Part shown: positions 26,987 through 36,120 of the stretch, piece by piece | How positions within the stretch are numbered: the first letter of the stretch is position 1 | Layout: each line of letters opens with the position of its first letter | DNA from: Streptomyces iranensis | Lineage (GTDB): Bacteria; Actinomycetota; Actinomycetes; Streptomycetales; Streptomycetaceae | Assembly: GCF_017874715.1 (NCBI RefSeq) | Contig: NZ_JAGGLR010000006.1 | Location: 186,001 to 250,000 of the forward strand | Reading direction: 5' to 3' | DNA length: 64,000 bases | Program-made: the position numbers and the translations under genes | The notes under the pieces: generated by a model | What the model saw: the letters and a program-made list of their open reading frames with translations, nothing else | What the model was told of the DNA's origin: nothing | Database searches by the model: none

Positions 26987-29938
26987 CTATTCGAAGAGGT
27001 CCGCGTACGACCCCATCGCCAGCGCGATGTCCGCCTGGGCCCAGAACCGGTGGTACGTGAAGCTGGGCACCGCGCCGCCCTTCAGATACGCCTCGACCTT
27101 CGACCAGGCCGGGTCGTCCTTGTAGAAGGAGCGGATCGACATGAAGGTGGAACTGGAGTCGATCTTGTCGCCGTTCGGCATGGTCCCGGTCCAGCCGCTG
27201 GGGACGTAGACCGGGTCGTCGAAGCGGTTGTAGTCGGCGCGGGTCTCGGGGACCGCGATGCCGAGGGCGTCCTGGTAGTTGTTCCACATGCCGTCCAGCA
27301 GCGCCTTCGCGGTGTCCCTGGCCTTGGTGTCGCCGGACTTGGCGGCGTAGTAGGACAGGGTCTTGGCGTACGCGGCCGCCACGCCGACGTCGTTGGTGTA
27401 ATCGGCGACGGTGACGTGCAGGTTCGCGTTGGCGCTGGGGCTGGAGGCGTTCCAGGTGTCGGGCCGGCCGGACCACTGGAGGGTGGACGGGATCTGGTAG
27501 GTGCCATTGGCGTTGACGGTGGTCTTGGACAGCGCCCACTTCACCCACTTGTCCAGGACCGTCTTCGCGGAGGCGTCACCGGTGCGGTTGTAGTACTCCG
27601 CGACGCGCTCCATGGACCACGCCTGGAAGCCGAACCACTGGTTGGACGGCGGGTCGTGGTAGACCGGCTTCTCGTCGTAGTACATGCCGTAGAAGGTGGA
27701 GCTGCCCGACGGCGGCGTCGCGTAGCGGCCCTGCCAGCTGTTGGTGGCGCCGCCCGCGATGGCGCCCTCGCTGGACTGCAGCCAGCGGTAGAACTCCAGC
27801 TGGCGCTTGAGGCTGGTGGACCAGTCGCTCGCGCCCGTCGCGGACTTGGGCTTGAGGTCGGCGTACGAGCTCAAGGCCCAGGCCGCCATGGGGTTCTGGT
27901 AGCCGCCGTGGGCGTGGCTGGAGCCGATGCGCCAGGACCAGCCCGCGGAGGTGTCGGTGGCGCCGCCCCAGGCGTAGTACCAGGACAGCAGGTAGTGGGA
28001 GCTGTTCTTGCCGCTCCCGGCCGGGCAGGTGGTCTCACCGGCGCAGTTGCCGATCTTCTTGAAGTACTTGTCGTACATCGCGTAGCGCAGATAGTCGCCC
28101 ATCTTGGCGGCCTTGGCGATGTTGCCGGAGATCTGGCCGCCCTTGCCCTGCGCCTTGGCCCACTCCGAGGCCCAGTAGGCGGCCTGGACCACCCGGGCGT
28201 CGGCGTCGGGGGCGTTGGTGAACTTCCACTGCTTGGCGTACGCGGCATCGCCGGTGAACAGGTCCAGATAGCCGTATCTGCCGCCGTACTTGAAGCTGTC
28301 GCAGGTGGGCTGGGTCACGGTCTCCCAGACCGACTCCTGCGGGCCGCGCTGGAAGGTGTTGACGTAGCTGGGGCCGCTGTCGCTCGGGCCCGCCTCACAC
28401 TTGCCGGGCGCGTTGCCGTAGCCGTAGACGTTGTCGACGTCCTGGATCCAGTGCATGCCGTAGATGTCATCGGTGCCGTACGCGCTCTTCAGCTCGGCGG
28501 CGATGGGGTCGTTGCCGACCGGGACATTGCCGTTGAGCTGCGAGGGGTACTGGGAGGGCTGGTCCCACTCGGGCGCGTAGGTGGCCGGCTTGGAGGCGTC
28601 GTAGAAGCTGTTGGTGGGCTGGTCGGCGTGGGTGGGGATCATGTACTTCTCCATGAGGTCCCACGCGTTGTTGAACTTGGCCCAGTCCCCCGTGACCTTG
28701 CCGTACATCGCCTGGAGCCAGATCAGATAGCTGTACGCCTCGGAGGTCGTCTCATGGCCGTGGTCGGGGGCCTCGACGATCAGGGTCTCCACCGAGTGGT
28801 ACGGAACGCCCTCGGGCGAGAAGTAGCCCGCCGAGGGTGCGGTGATCTTGTTGTAGAGGTCCAGGAAGCGGGCGTCGTAGACCTTCGCGGCGGCCAGCTG
28901 GGTGACGGTGACCTCGGCCTTGGTGTGGCCGGCGGCGGTCGCGGTGAAGGTCGCGGCGCCGGTGCCGGAGTCCGCGGCGGCGACGGTCACCTGCTGGGCG
29001 GTGTCCCAGTTGGCGGGGGTGAAGGTGAGAGCGGCGCCCGAGGAGACCGTCAGCCCGGTGTTGCCCGAGGTGCGGCCGACGGAGACCGTGACGTCTCCGG
29101 ACGGCTTGGTGGACAGCTTGACGCCGAACGTCCCGGTCTTGCCCTGCTGCACCCCGAGCTGCCCGGGACTGGCCACCAGCGCGGGCCCGGCCGCCACATG
29201 GATGCCGACGGGGGTGGACTCGGCGGCGGCGCCCTGGCTGTCGTACGCCTTGGCGTAGAGCGAGTAGTCGCCGGCCGGGACGTCCCTGTAGTCGAAGGAG
29301 TACGGGGAGGTGGTGTCGGTGCCGAGGAGCTTGGTGTCGCTGTAGAACTCCACCTTCGCGATCGCCGCCCCGTCGGCCGCCGCGGCCGTGGCCGTCATCG
29401 GGACCGTGCCGCCGGAGCTGAAGACGGCGCCGGGCGACGGGCTGCTCAACACCGCGATGGGCGGCTGATGGGCGCCCCGGCAGGCCACGCCGTTGACGGC
29501 GAAGGAGGTGGGGGCGGCGTTGGTGCCGCTGTAGGTGAACTGGGCGCCGGTGGTGACATTGCCCCCGGCCGCGATCTTCGCGTTGTGCCCGGCATTGGCG
29601 ACGGTGACGGTCTTGCCGGACTGCGACCAGCTGCCGTTCCAGCCGTTGGCGAGCTTCTGGTTGCCCTCGTAAGCGTAGGTGAGGGTCCAGCCGTCGATGG
29701 CGTCGCCGCCGGGGTTGGTGATGGTGAGATCGGCGGTGAAGCCGGAGCCCCAGTCATTGGTCTTGTAGTCGACCCCGCACTGGACCGCCGCGGCGTGCGC
29801 GGGGGCTGCGCCGCCCGCCGCGGTCATGGCCACGGGGAGCGAGAGGGCGGCGGCCAGGGTGGTCACCAGCCGTCTCATCCGTCGTCGTGCCCCTGATCGT
29901 CGTGGACCGGATAAGGGCGAGCCACGCTGTACGCGCAT
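26987..29938 (-). CDS. Secreted GH48 reducing-end cellobiohydrolase with CBM2, TTA codon
   Basis: Processive exocellulase releasing cellobiose from reducing ends of cellulose. Layout of the 983-residue protein: signal peptide (Arg-rich start, [20 protein letters not shown] cleavage), family 2 cellulose-binding module (about 50-150; [20 protein letters not shown], with [11 protein letters not shown]), an Ig-like module and a second beta-sandwich module, then the GH48 catalytic domain from [13 protein letters not shown] to the end ([20 protein letters not shown] carries the catalytic Glu region). ATG 29938 has GAGGAGG upstream. A TTA codon lies at codon 9 (+ strand 29912-29914). A perfect CebR box lies 51-64 bp upstream. 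Confidence 0.95.
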   Translation of the reverse strand: MRVQRGSPLSGPRRSGARRRMRRLVTTLAAALSLPVAMTAAGGAAPAHAAAVQCGVDYKTNDWGSGFTADLTITNPGGDAIDGWTLTYAYEGNQKLANGWNGSWSQSGKTVTVANAGHNAKIAAGGNVTTGAQFTYSGTNAAPTSFAVNGVACRGAHQPPIAVLSSPSPGAVFSSGGTVPMTATAAAADGAAIAKVEFYSDTKLLGTDTTSPYSFDYRDVPAGDYSLYAKAYDSQGAAAESTPVGIHVAAGPALVASPGQLGVQQGKTGTFGVKLSTKPSGDVTVSVGRTSGNTGLTVSSGAALTFTPANWDTAQQVTVAAADSGTGAATFTATAAGHTKAEVTVTQLAAAKVYDARFLDLYNKITAPSAGYFSPEGVPYHSVETLIVEAPDHGHETTSEAYSYLIWLQAMYGKVTGDWAKFNNAWDLMEKYMIPTHADQPTNSFYDASKPATYAPEWDQPSQYPSQLNGNVPVGNDPIAAELKSAYGTDDIYGMHWIQDVDNVYGYGNAPGKCEAGPSDSGPSYVNTFQRGPQESVWETVTQPTCDSFKYGGRYGYLDLFTGDAAYAKQWKFTNAPDADARVVQAAYWASEWAKAQGKGGQISGNIAKAAKMGDYLRYAMYDKYFKKIGNCAGETTCPAGSGKNSSHYLLSWYYAWGGATDTSAGWSWRIGSSHAHGGYQNPMAAWALSSYADLKPKSATGASDWSTSLKRQLEFYRWLQSSEGAIAGGATNSWQGRYATPPSGSSTFYGMYYDEKPVYHDPPSNQWFGFQAWSMERVAEYYNRTGDASAKTVLDKWVKWALSKTTVNANGTYQIPSTLQWSGRPDTWNASSPSANANLHVTVADYTNDVGVAAAYAKTLSYYAAKSGDTKARDTAKALLDGMWNNYQDALGIAVPETRADYNRFDDPVYVPSGWTGTMPNGDKIDSSSTFMSIRSFYKDDPAWSKVEAYLKGGAVPSFTYHRFWAQADIALAMGSYADLFE

Positions 29939-29988
29939 CTGGGGGACCTCCTCGCGGTTCGTGCGGTGGTGGGGGATGTGCGAACCAG

Positions 29989-30002
29989 TGGGAGCGCTCC
30001 CA
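29989..30002. promoter_or_regulatory. CebR operator of the GH48 gene
   Basis: TGGGAGCGCTCCCA, a perfect match to the known CebR box. A minus-strand TTGACA (30031-30026) lies 23 bp upstream, so the box would cover the -10/start region of GH48. Confidence 0.9.
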
Positions 30003-30091
30003 AGGTTCGTGTCAGCCTGAAGGAGTGTCAAGTCTTTGAACAACAGCGGGTCGTCGGACACCTTCGACCGATAATTCGTGAACGAGGTCTG

Positions 30092-30145
30092 TTGACATGC
30101 GCCCGTCGAGCGCTAACGTCACCTCAACCAGTGGGAGCGGTTCCA
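30092..30145 (+). promoter_or_regulatory. Promoter and CebR operator of the GH5-GH6 operon
   Basis: TTGACA (30092-30097), 16-bp spacer, TAACGT (30114-30119). TGGGAGCGGTTCCA at 30132-30145 (12 of 14 positions of the CebR consensus) follows and would overlap the start site, a repressing position. ATG of GH5 is at 30194. Confidence 0.8.
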
Positions 30146-30193
30146 GCAGTCTGCGCCGCATCGAACGGCGCTTGGACCTCGAGGAGTCGCTCC

Positions 30194-31360
30194 ATGCGAG
30201 CACCCCCGCGCCTTTATGCCTTGGTGGCCGCCGCGGTGTTATCCGTGGCGGGCACCGCCTTGGTGCCCGCCACCGCCTCGGCGGCGAGCGGCCCGGCCAC
30301 GACCGCTTCGGCCGCGAGCGCCCCAGCGGTGACCGTGCCCAACGCGGCACCACCGAAGCTCCGCGCCTCAGGCAACAAGCTCGTCGACGAGAACGGCGCC
30401 ACCCGGCGGCTGCTGGGCGTCAACCGCTCCGGCGGTGAGTTCATGTGCGTCCAGGGGCGTGGCATCTTCGACGGCCCCGTGGACGACGCGTCCATCAAGG
30501 CCATCGCCGACTGGAAGGTCAACGCGGTCCGGATCCCGCTCAACGAGGAGTGCTGGCTGGGCCTTTCCCATATCGACGCGGCCTACGGAGGGGCCAACTA
30601 CATCGCGGCCGTCAAGGCGCTCGTCGCCCGGCTGGAGGCCCGTGGCATCACCCCCATCGTCGAACTCCACTGGAGCCACGGCAGATACACCGGCGGGGAC
30701 AGCCACTGCGCCGACACCGAGTACGCCACCTGCCAGAAGCCGATGCCGGACGCGCAGTACACCCCGGCCTTCTGGACCTCGGTCGCCCAGACCTTCAAAG
30801 GCGACCAGGCCGTGGTCTTCGACCTGTTCAACGAGCCGTTCCCGGACCGCGCCACCTCCGACCTCACGGCGGCGTGGAAGTGCTGGCGCGACGGCGGGAG
30901 CTGCCCCGGGATCGACTTCCAGGTCGCCGGGATGCAGACCCTGCTGAACGCCATACGGGCCACCGGCGCCAGGAACCTGGTCCTGATCCCCGGGGTCGCC
31001 TACTCCAACGATCTGCGCCAGTGGCTGACGTACAGGCCGAACGACCCGGCGGGCAACCTCGCCGCCGCCTGGCACACGTACAACTTCAACACCTGTTCCA
31101 GCGAGAGCTGTTTCGACGAACAGCTGGCCCCGGTCATCGCCCAGGTCCCGTTCGTGGCGGGCGAGATCGGCGAGAACACCTGCTCCCACGGCTATGTCGA
31201 CCGGGTCATGGCCTGGCTGGACGCCAGGGGCGCCTCGTATCTGGGGTGGACCTGGAACACCTGGGACTGTTCCTCGGGACCGTCCCTGATCAGCGATTAC
31301 AACGGCACGCCGACCAACTTCGGCGTGGGACTCCGCGATCACTTGAAGGGATTGCAATGA
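30194..31360 (+). CDS. Secreted GH5 endoglucanase, TTA codon
   Basis: Endo-acting cellulase or related beta-glucanase, 388 residues. Signal peptide: MRAPPRLYALVAAAVLSVAG followed by Ala-rich cleavage sites and an Ala/Thr/Ser linker. The catalytic barrel starts near residue 55 (LVDENGATRRLLGVNRSG). The acid/base Glu is in VFDLFNEPFPD and the nucleophile Glu in FVAGEIGENTCSHG. There are several Cys pairs (CWLG, CPG, CSSESC) as in secreted forms. No binding module. Codon 16 is TTA (30239-30241), inside the signal peptide. The stop overlaps the GH6 start (ATGA). Confidence 0.93.
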   Translation: MRAPPRLYALVAAAVLSVAGTALVPATASAASGPATTASAASAPAVTVPNAAPPKLRASGNKLVDENGATRRLLGVNRSGGEFMCVQGRGIFDGPVDDASIKAIADWKVNAVRIPLNEECWLGLSHIDAAYGGANYIAAVKALVARLEARGITPIVELHWSHGRYTGGDSHCADTEYATCQKPMPDAQYTPAFWTSVAQTFKGDQAVVFDLFNEPFPDRATSDLTAAWKCWRDGGSCPGIDFQVAGMQTLLNAIRATGARNLVLIPGVAYSNDLRQWLTYRPNDPAGNLAAAWHTYNFNTCSSESCFDEQLAPVIAQVPFVAGEIGENTCSHGYVDRVMAWLDARGASYLGWTWNTWDCSSGPSLISDYNGTPTNFGVGLRDHLKGLQ

Positions 31361-32724
31361 GCCGCAGAATCCGAATGGCGGGCACTCTGCTCGCCGCCTC
31401 CGCGCTGACCATGGGGGCGCTGACCGGCGTGGCGTCCGCCCAGGGGGACAGCGGCAGGGCGGCCGCTGCGAAGGTCGACAACCCGTACTCGGGCGCCAAG
31501 GTGTATGTGAACCCCGACTGGTCGGCGAAGGCCGCCGCCGAGCCCGGCGGCAGCAAGATCTCCAACCAGCCGACCGGCGTCTGGCTGGACCGGATCGCCG
31601 CGATCAACGGCACCGGCGGCGCGATGGGGCTGCGCGCCCACCTCGACCGGGCGCTGCAGCAGTCGAGCGGCAGCCCGACCGTCGTCCAGTTAGTGGTCTA
31701 CGACCTGCCCGGCCGTGACTGCGCCGCGCTGGCGTCCAACGGCGAGCTCGGCCCGACCGAGATCGACAAGTACAAGACGCAGTTCATCGACCCGATCGCG
31801 GCGATCCTCTCCGAGTCGAAGTACGCCAACTCCAATCTGCGGATCGTCACCACGATCGAGATCGACTCGCTGCCCAACCTGGTCACCAACACCGGCGGCC
31901 GTCCCACCGCGACCCCGCAGTGCGACACGATGAAGGCCAACGGCAACTATGTGAAGGGCGTCGGCTACGCCCTGAACAAGCTGGGCGCCATCGGCAACGT
32001 CTACAACTACGTGGACGCCGGCCACCACGGCTGGATCGGCTGGGACGACAACTTCAACGCCACCGCCCAGGTGCTGAAGCAGGCGGCGACGGCCGAGGGC
32101 AGCACGGTCGACAAGGTGGCCGGGATCATCGTCAACACGGCCAACTACAGCGCGCTCAAGGAGAACAACTTCACCGTCAACGACTCGGTCAACGGCACCA
32201 CCGTGCGCCAGTCGAAGTGGGTGGACTGGAACCGGTACGTGGACGAGCTCTCCTTCGCCCAGGCGTTCCGCCAGGAGCTGGTCAACGTCGGCTTCCCGAG
32301 CAACGTCGGCGCGCTGATCGACACCTCCCGCAACGGCTGGGGCGGCTCGGCCCGGCCCAGCGGCCCCGGCGCGAAGTCGGACGTGGACACGTACGTCAAC
32401 GGCGGGCGCTACGACCGCCGGATCCACATCGGCAACTGGTGCAACCAGTCCGGCGCCGGGCTCGGCGAGCGGCCCAAGGCGGCACCCGCGTCCGGGATCG
32501 ACGCGTATGTGTGGATGAAGCCCCCGGGCGAGTCGGACGGCTCGAGCTCCTCGATCCCGAACGACGAGGGCAAGGGCTTCGACCGGATGTGCGACCCGAC
32601 GTACACCGGCAACCCGCGCAACGGCAACAACATGTCGGGGGCGCTGGCGAACGCTCCGCTGTCGGGCCACTGGTTCTCGGCCCAGTTCCAGGAGCTGCTG
32701 AAGAACGCCTACCCGGCGCTGTAA
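31357..32724 (+). CDS. Secreted GH6 cellulase/cellobiohydrolase, TTA codon
   Basis: Inverting family 6 cellulase of 455 residues, catalytic domain only (no carbohydrate-binding module). Signal peptide MSRRIRMAGTLLAASALTMG, cleavage after VASAQ. Family landmarks: KVYVNPDWSAKAAAEPGG, VVYDLPGRDCAALASNGE (catalytic Asp region), NVYNYVDAGHHGWIGWDDN, GFPSNVGALIDTSRNGWGG and YVWMKPPGESDG. TTA at 31690-31692 is codon 112, just before the VVYDLPGRD motif. Start overlaps the GH5 stop, so the two are translationally coupled. A duplicated end and terminator follow. Confidence 0.95.
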   Translation: MSRRIRMAGTLLAASALTMGALTGVASAQGDSGRAAAAKVDNPYSGAKVYVNPDWSAKAAAEPGGSKISNQPTGVWLDRIAAINGTGGAMGLRAHLDRALQQSSGSPTVVQLVVYDLPGRDCAALASNGELGPTEIDKYKTQFIDPIAAILSESKYANSNLRIVTTIEIDSLPNLVTNTGGRPTATPQCDTMKANGNYVKGVGYALNKLGAIGNVYNYVDAGHHGWIGWDDNFNATAQVLKQAATAEGSTVDKVAGIIVNTANYSALKENNFTVNDSVNGTTVRQSKWVDWNRYVDELSFAQAFRQELVNVGFPSNVGALIDTSRNGWGGSARPSGPGAKSDVDTYVNGGRYDRRIHIGNWCNQSGAGLGERPKAAPASGIDAYVWMKPPGESDGSSSSIPNDEGKGFDRMCDPTYTGNPRNGNNMSGALANAPLSGHWFSAQFQELLKNAYPAL

Positions 32725-32745
32725 TCCGCCTACCCGGCGCTGTAA
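32707..32745 (+). repeat. 21-bp duplication over the GH6 stop codon
   Basis: GCCTACCCGGCGCTGTAA occurs at 32707-32724, where it encodes the last residues AYPAL and the stop, and again at 32728-32745, downstream of the stop. A small in-place tandem duplication. The second copy is non-coding. Confidence 0.9.
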
Positions 32746-32770
32746 CCGCACGACCCGTCCCCTGAGAAGC

Positions 32771-32807
32771 GGGGCCGGTGGACGCGCACACGCGCTCCGC
32801 CGGCCCC
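32771..32807 (+). terminator. GH5-GH6 operon terminator
   Basis: GGGGCCGGTGGACGCG pairs with CGCGCTCCGCCGGCCCC through a small loop, 46 bp after the GH6 stop. No other gene intervenes. Confidence 0.85.
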
Positions 32808-32922
32808 GTCGGCGTATCAAGCCCCGCGTCTGGAGGCGGAGCGCGGCCGATGCGCCACTTGGTGTAGACATGCCGATGTCGTTGCCGGTAAGCCAATTGC
32901 CCTCGGGAACGGGAAGCTCGTC

Positions 32923-33234
32923 GTGATCACGTTTTACATCGTCACCGCGGTCATAGCGGTGGTCACCGGCGCAGTGGTGTATCCACTTGTTCGGCGTGAC
33001 CTCAGCCCGAGGACAGCGCTGCTGGCCACCGGGTGTCTTGCCGTGGCCGTGTGCGCCGGCTGGGTACTGGCGCTTTTCCATGTGCTGGTCGGTTGCGTGG
33101 TCGGGCTGGTGGTCTATCTGGTCATGCGCCGACACCTGACGGGCATCCAGGCGGTGGTGGCCGGTGGCGTCGGTTACGTCGTAGGTACGCTGCTGTCAGT
33201 CGTTGCTCTGATGATTGCCCTCAGCGGTATGTAG
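32923..33234 (+). CDS. Small polytopic membrane protein, unknown function
   Basis: 103 residues, almost entirely hydrophobic. Three or four membrane helices are visible (about 2-22 FYIVTAVIAVVTGAVVYPLV, 33-55, 58-72, 77-100), with Arg-rich turns (VRRDLSPR, MRRHLTG) that orient it. The GTG start at 32923 follows GGGAAG. It lies between the cellulase operon terminator and cebR. No family recognised. The codon usage is less biased to GC than that of its neighbours. Confidence 0.65.
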   Translation: MITFYIVTAVIAVVTGAVVYPLVRRDLSPRTALLATGCLAVAVCAGWVLALFHVLVGCVVGLVVYLVMRRHLTGIQAVVAGGVGYVVGTLLSVVALMIALSGM

Positions 33235-33316
33235 AGCGTCTTGGTGCGGTCCATGCCCATACCTCCCGGCCGAAGGCTGGGGACGGATCGCACACAGCCC
33301 GCCCGGCGGCGGAAGG

Positions 33317-33445
33317 TCAGGGCTTGAGGAGACGGCTGTCGAAGCCGGCGGCGAGGAGAGATTCGTACGCGGCATGCACGTCCTCCGGGACGTCCTGCTC
33401 GATGGCGAACCCGAGCTCCGGACCGTCCACCGGCCCCACACCCAT
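33317..33445 (-). pseudogene. Fragment resembling the end of a glyoxalase/VOC-fold domain
   Basis: A 42-codon frame starting 8 bp after the cebR stop reads GPELGFAIEQDVPEDVHAAY then ESLLAAGFDSRLLKP. This is the middle strand-helix element of vicinal-oxygen-chelate proteins, where a DDVDAAYERLVAAG-type helix is normal. The metal-binding strands on either side are missing, so this is a remnant if the reading is right. Confidence 0.35.
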
Positions 33446-33452
33446 TGACGGC

Positions 33453-34499
33453 TCAGGAGGACTCCCTCCGTACCAGCTGCGTCGGCAGCACCATCTGTGG
33501 CCGCTTGGCCGTGCGGTCCGAGCGCCCCGCGATCTCCTCCAGCAGCACCCGCACCATCGCCCGGCCCATCTCCTCCGTGGCCTGCCGGACACTCGTGAGC
33601 GGAGGGTCCATATGGCGGGCGACGGCCGAGTCCTCGAAGCCGACCAGCGCCACGTCGCCGGGGACGCTGCGCCCCTTCTCGCGCAGGACCTGACGGGCGC
33701 CCGCGGCCATCACGTCCGAGGCGGCGAAGACCCCGTCCAGGTCCGGGCGCCGGCTGAGCAGTTGCCGCATCGCCCGGCGGCCGCCCTCCTCGGTGAAGTC
33801 CGCGGAGGCCACCAGCTCCGCCTCCACCTCCCGGCCCGCCGCCCGGACCGCGGCGTGGTAGCCCTCCAGGCGGCACTGCGCGACATACATGTCCAGCGGG
33901 CCGGTGATGGTGGCGACCGTCTCGCGGCCGCGGCCGATGAGGTGCTCCACGGCGGACTGGGCGCCGCCGGTGTTGTCCGAGTCGACGTACGGGACCGTTT
34001 CATGCGCCGAACGGCGGCCGCTGAGCACCGCGGGCATCTCGATCCGCTCCAGCAGGTCCGGTAGCGGGTCGTCCGCGTGGACGGAGACCAGCAGCACCCC
34101 GTCGACCCGGTGCGCGGAGAGGTAGTCGGCGAGCCGCTGCCGTTCCTTGGGGGTGCGGATGAGGGTGAGCAGCAGCTGGAGATCGGTGTCGGCGAGCTCG
34201 GCGCCGACGCCGCGGATGATGTCGGAGAAGTACGGTTCGGCGAAGAGCCGGGTCTCGGGCTCGGGGATGACCAGGGCTACGGCGTCGGCACGGTTGGCGG
34301 CGAGGGCACGGGCCACCCGGTTCGGCACATAGCCGAGTTCGGCGACGGCCTGCTCCACGGCCGTGCGGGTGCGGTCGCTGACCCGGGGCGAACCGTTGAT
34401 CACCCGGGACACGGTGCCGCGGCCGACTCCGGCGCGGGCCGCCACCTCCTCGAGGGTGGGCCGTCCCCGCCCCGCGCCATGCCGCCGCGTTCCTGCCAT
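33453..34499 (-). CDS. cebR: CebR, LacI-family cellobiose/cello-oligosaccharide repressor
   Basis: 348 residues. N-terminal LacI HTH: RPTLEEVAARAGVGRGTVSR, then VINGSPRVSDRTRTAVEQAV and the hinge LGYVPNRVARALAANR. The periplasmic-binding-like sensor domain runs from VALVIPEPETRLFAEPYFSD to the C-terminus (DVALVGFEDSAVARHMDPPL, TSVRQATEEMGR). ATG 34499 has GGAGG; the frame is open to 34562. It is divergent from cebE with a perfect CebR box between them. It should repress GH48, GH5-GH6, cebEFG and bglC, all of which carry boxes here, and release on cellobiose or cellotriose. Confidence 0.95.
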   Translation of the reverse strand: MAGTRRHGAGRGRPTLEEVAARAGVGRGTVSRVINGSPRVSDRTRTAVEQAVAELGYVPNRVARALAANRADAVALVIPEPETRLFAEPYFSDIIRGVGAELADTDLQLLLTLIRTPKERQRLADYLSAHRVDGVLLVSVHADDPLPDLLERIEMPAVLSGRRSAHETVPYVDSDNTGGAQSAVEHLIGRGRETVATITGPLDMYVAQCRLEGYHAAVRAAGREVEAELVASADFTEEGGRRAMRQLLSRRPDLDGVFAASDVMAAGARQVLREKGRSVPGDVALVGFEDSAVARHMDPPLTSVRQATEEMGRAMVRVLLEEIAGRSDRTAKRPQMVLPTQLVRRESS

Positions 34500-34648
34500 A
34501 TCGCGCCTCCAGCCGTCCATGCCGAGCAGCTCCACCCCCCAAATGGGCGGCCGCGGGGTCATTCAACAGCAGTGTGGTTTCGGGAAGTTGTTTCGCGCAC
34601 TCCCTTGACACCCCAGCGGGGAGCCGCGACCCTTCAACACATCACAGC

Positions 34649-34662
34649 TGGGAGCGCTCCCA
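34649..34662. promoter_or_regulatory. CebR operator in the cebR-cebE gap
   Basis: TGGGAGCGCTCCCA, perfect palindrome, 117 bp before the cebE start and 150 bp before the cebR start. A TTGACA at 34605-34610 lies upstream, but I see no good -10 partner. Confidence 0.92.
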
Positions 34663-34778
34663 CCGTACCTGAGCCATACACAACCCGCACGATGCCCACC
34701 CGACTCGATGCATCTCAAAGCGCCATGTATCACTACTTTTTGGCCGGAAGCCGTTGGGCGGGGCGCTAGGAGGACGGA

Positions 34779-36113
34779 ATGCGCAGGAACACTGGTAGTC
34801 ACCGCAGCGGAGCCGTGGTCCTCGCGGCCGTCGCCGCTTTAGGAGCAGGGCTGCTCAGCGGTTGCGCCGATGACGGCGACGACGGATCCGCCGGCTCGTC
34901 CGGCGGCGGCGACAGCAAGGGCAAGACGGTCGTGACCGTCGGCACGTACGGCGTCATGGGTTTCAAACAGGCCGGGCTCTATGACGAGTACACAAAGCTG
35001 CACCCGGATATCAAGATCGAAGAGAATGTGATCGACCCGGCCTCCAACTACTACCCGCAGTTGCTCACCCATCTCGGCTCGGGCAGCGGGCTCGCCGACA
35101 TCCAGGCGGTCGAGGTGGGCAACATCAATGAGGTCACCACCACCCAGGCCGGCAAGTTCGTTGATCTTTCGAAGGCGGAGGGCGTCAAAAAAGAGAACTT
35201 CCTCGACTGGAAGTGGGCGCAGGCCACCGCCAAGGACGGAAAGACGATCGGCCTCGGCACGGACGTGGGCCCGATGGCGATCTGCTACCGCAAGGACCTC
35301 TTCCAGCAGGCCGGGCTCCCGGCCGACCGTGACGCGGTCTCCGAGCTCTGGGCGGGCGACTGGCAGAAGTACCTCGACGCCGGCAAGGACTACGCGAAGA
35401 AGGCGCCGGGCGGAGCCGCGTTCCTGGACTCGGCCGGCGGACTGTTCAACGCGGCGGTCTCCGGCAGCTCGGAGGTTTACTACGACAAGAGCGGGAAGCC
35501 CATCTACAAGGACGGCCCGGCCGTCAAGAAGGCGTGGAAGCTGGCGACCGACGCCTCCGCGTCCAAACTCTCCGCTGGGCTCCAGGAGTTCACCAAGCCC
35601 TGGCAGCAGGCGCTCGCCAACGGCAAGTTCGCCACCGTCTCCTGTCCGGCCTGGATGCTCGGCCAGATCAAGGAGTACGCCGGGGACAAGTACAAGGGCA
35701 AGTGGGACGTCGCGGCCGCCCCCCAGCCCGCCAACTGGGGCGGTTCCTTCCTCTCCGTGCCGCAGGCGGCGAAGAACAAGGACGAGGCGGTCAAGCTCGC
35801 CACCTGGCTGACCGCGCCCGAGCAGCAGGCCAAGCTCTTCGAGAAGCAGGCGAGCTTCCCCAGCGCCCAGGCCGCGTACGACCTTCCCCAGGTGGCCGAC
35901 GCCAAGCTCCCCTACTTCGACAACGCGCCCATCGGCAAGATCTTCTCCCAGGCCGCGAAGGACAGCCCGACGCAGATCCTGGGCCCGAAGGACGCCGTCA
36001 TCAAGCAGAACTTCACCGATGTCGGCCTGCTCCAGGTCGAGCAGCAGGGCAAGTCCGCCGACGAGGGCTGGAAGGCCGCGATCAAGACGAACGACAACGC
36101 GCTGGACCAGTGA
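34779..36113 (+). CDS. cebE: CebE, cellobiose/cellotriose-binding lipoprotein of an ABC transporter, TTA codon
   Basis: Extracellular solute-binding lipoprotein, 444 residues. Lipoprotein signal: hydrophobic AVVLAAVAALGAGLL and lipobox LLSG-Cys29. Mature SBP family 1 fold: VVTVGTYGVMGFKQAGLYDE, LGTDVGPMAICYRKDLFQQA and SFLSVPQAAKNKDEAVKLAT. Codon 21 is TTA (34839-34841), inside the signal peptide. AGGAGG precedes ATG 34779. First gene of cebEFG. No ATPase gene is present; in Streptomyces the shared MsiK usually energises this transporter (established knowledge). Confidence 0.95.
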   Translation: MRRNTGSHRSGAVVLAAVAALGAGLLSGCADDGDDGSAGSSGGGDSKGKTVVTVGTYGVMGFKQAGLYDEYTKLHPDIKIEENVIDPASNYYPQLLTHLGSGSGLADIQAVEVGNINEVTTTQAGKFVDLSKAEGVKKENFLDWKWAQATAKDGKTIGLGTDVGPMAICYRKDLFQQAGLPADRDAVSELWAGDWQKYLDAGKDYAKKAPGGAAFLDSAGGLFNAAVSGSSEVYYDKSGKPIYKDGPAVKKAWKLATDASASKLSAGLQEFTKPWQQALANGKFATVSCPAWMLGQIKEYAGDKYKGKWDVAAAPQPANWGGSFLSVPQAAKNKDEAVKLATWLTAPEQQAKLFEKQASFPSAQAAYDLPQVADAKLPYFDNAPIGKIFSQAAKDSPTQILGPKDAVIKQNFTDVGLLQVEQQGKSADEGWKAAIKTNDNALDQ

Positions 36114-36120
36114 CCCGGAC

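Noticed and set aside
26624..29896. Very long open frame (1090 codons) on the + strand opposite GH48
   Set aside because: It is antisense to the GH48 gene. The composition (Val/Gly/Arg/Leu with no domain) is typical of a GC-rich shadow frame.
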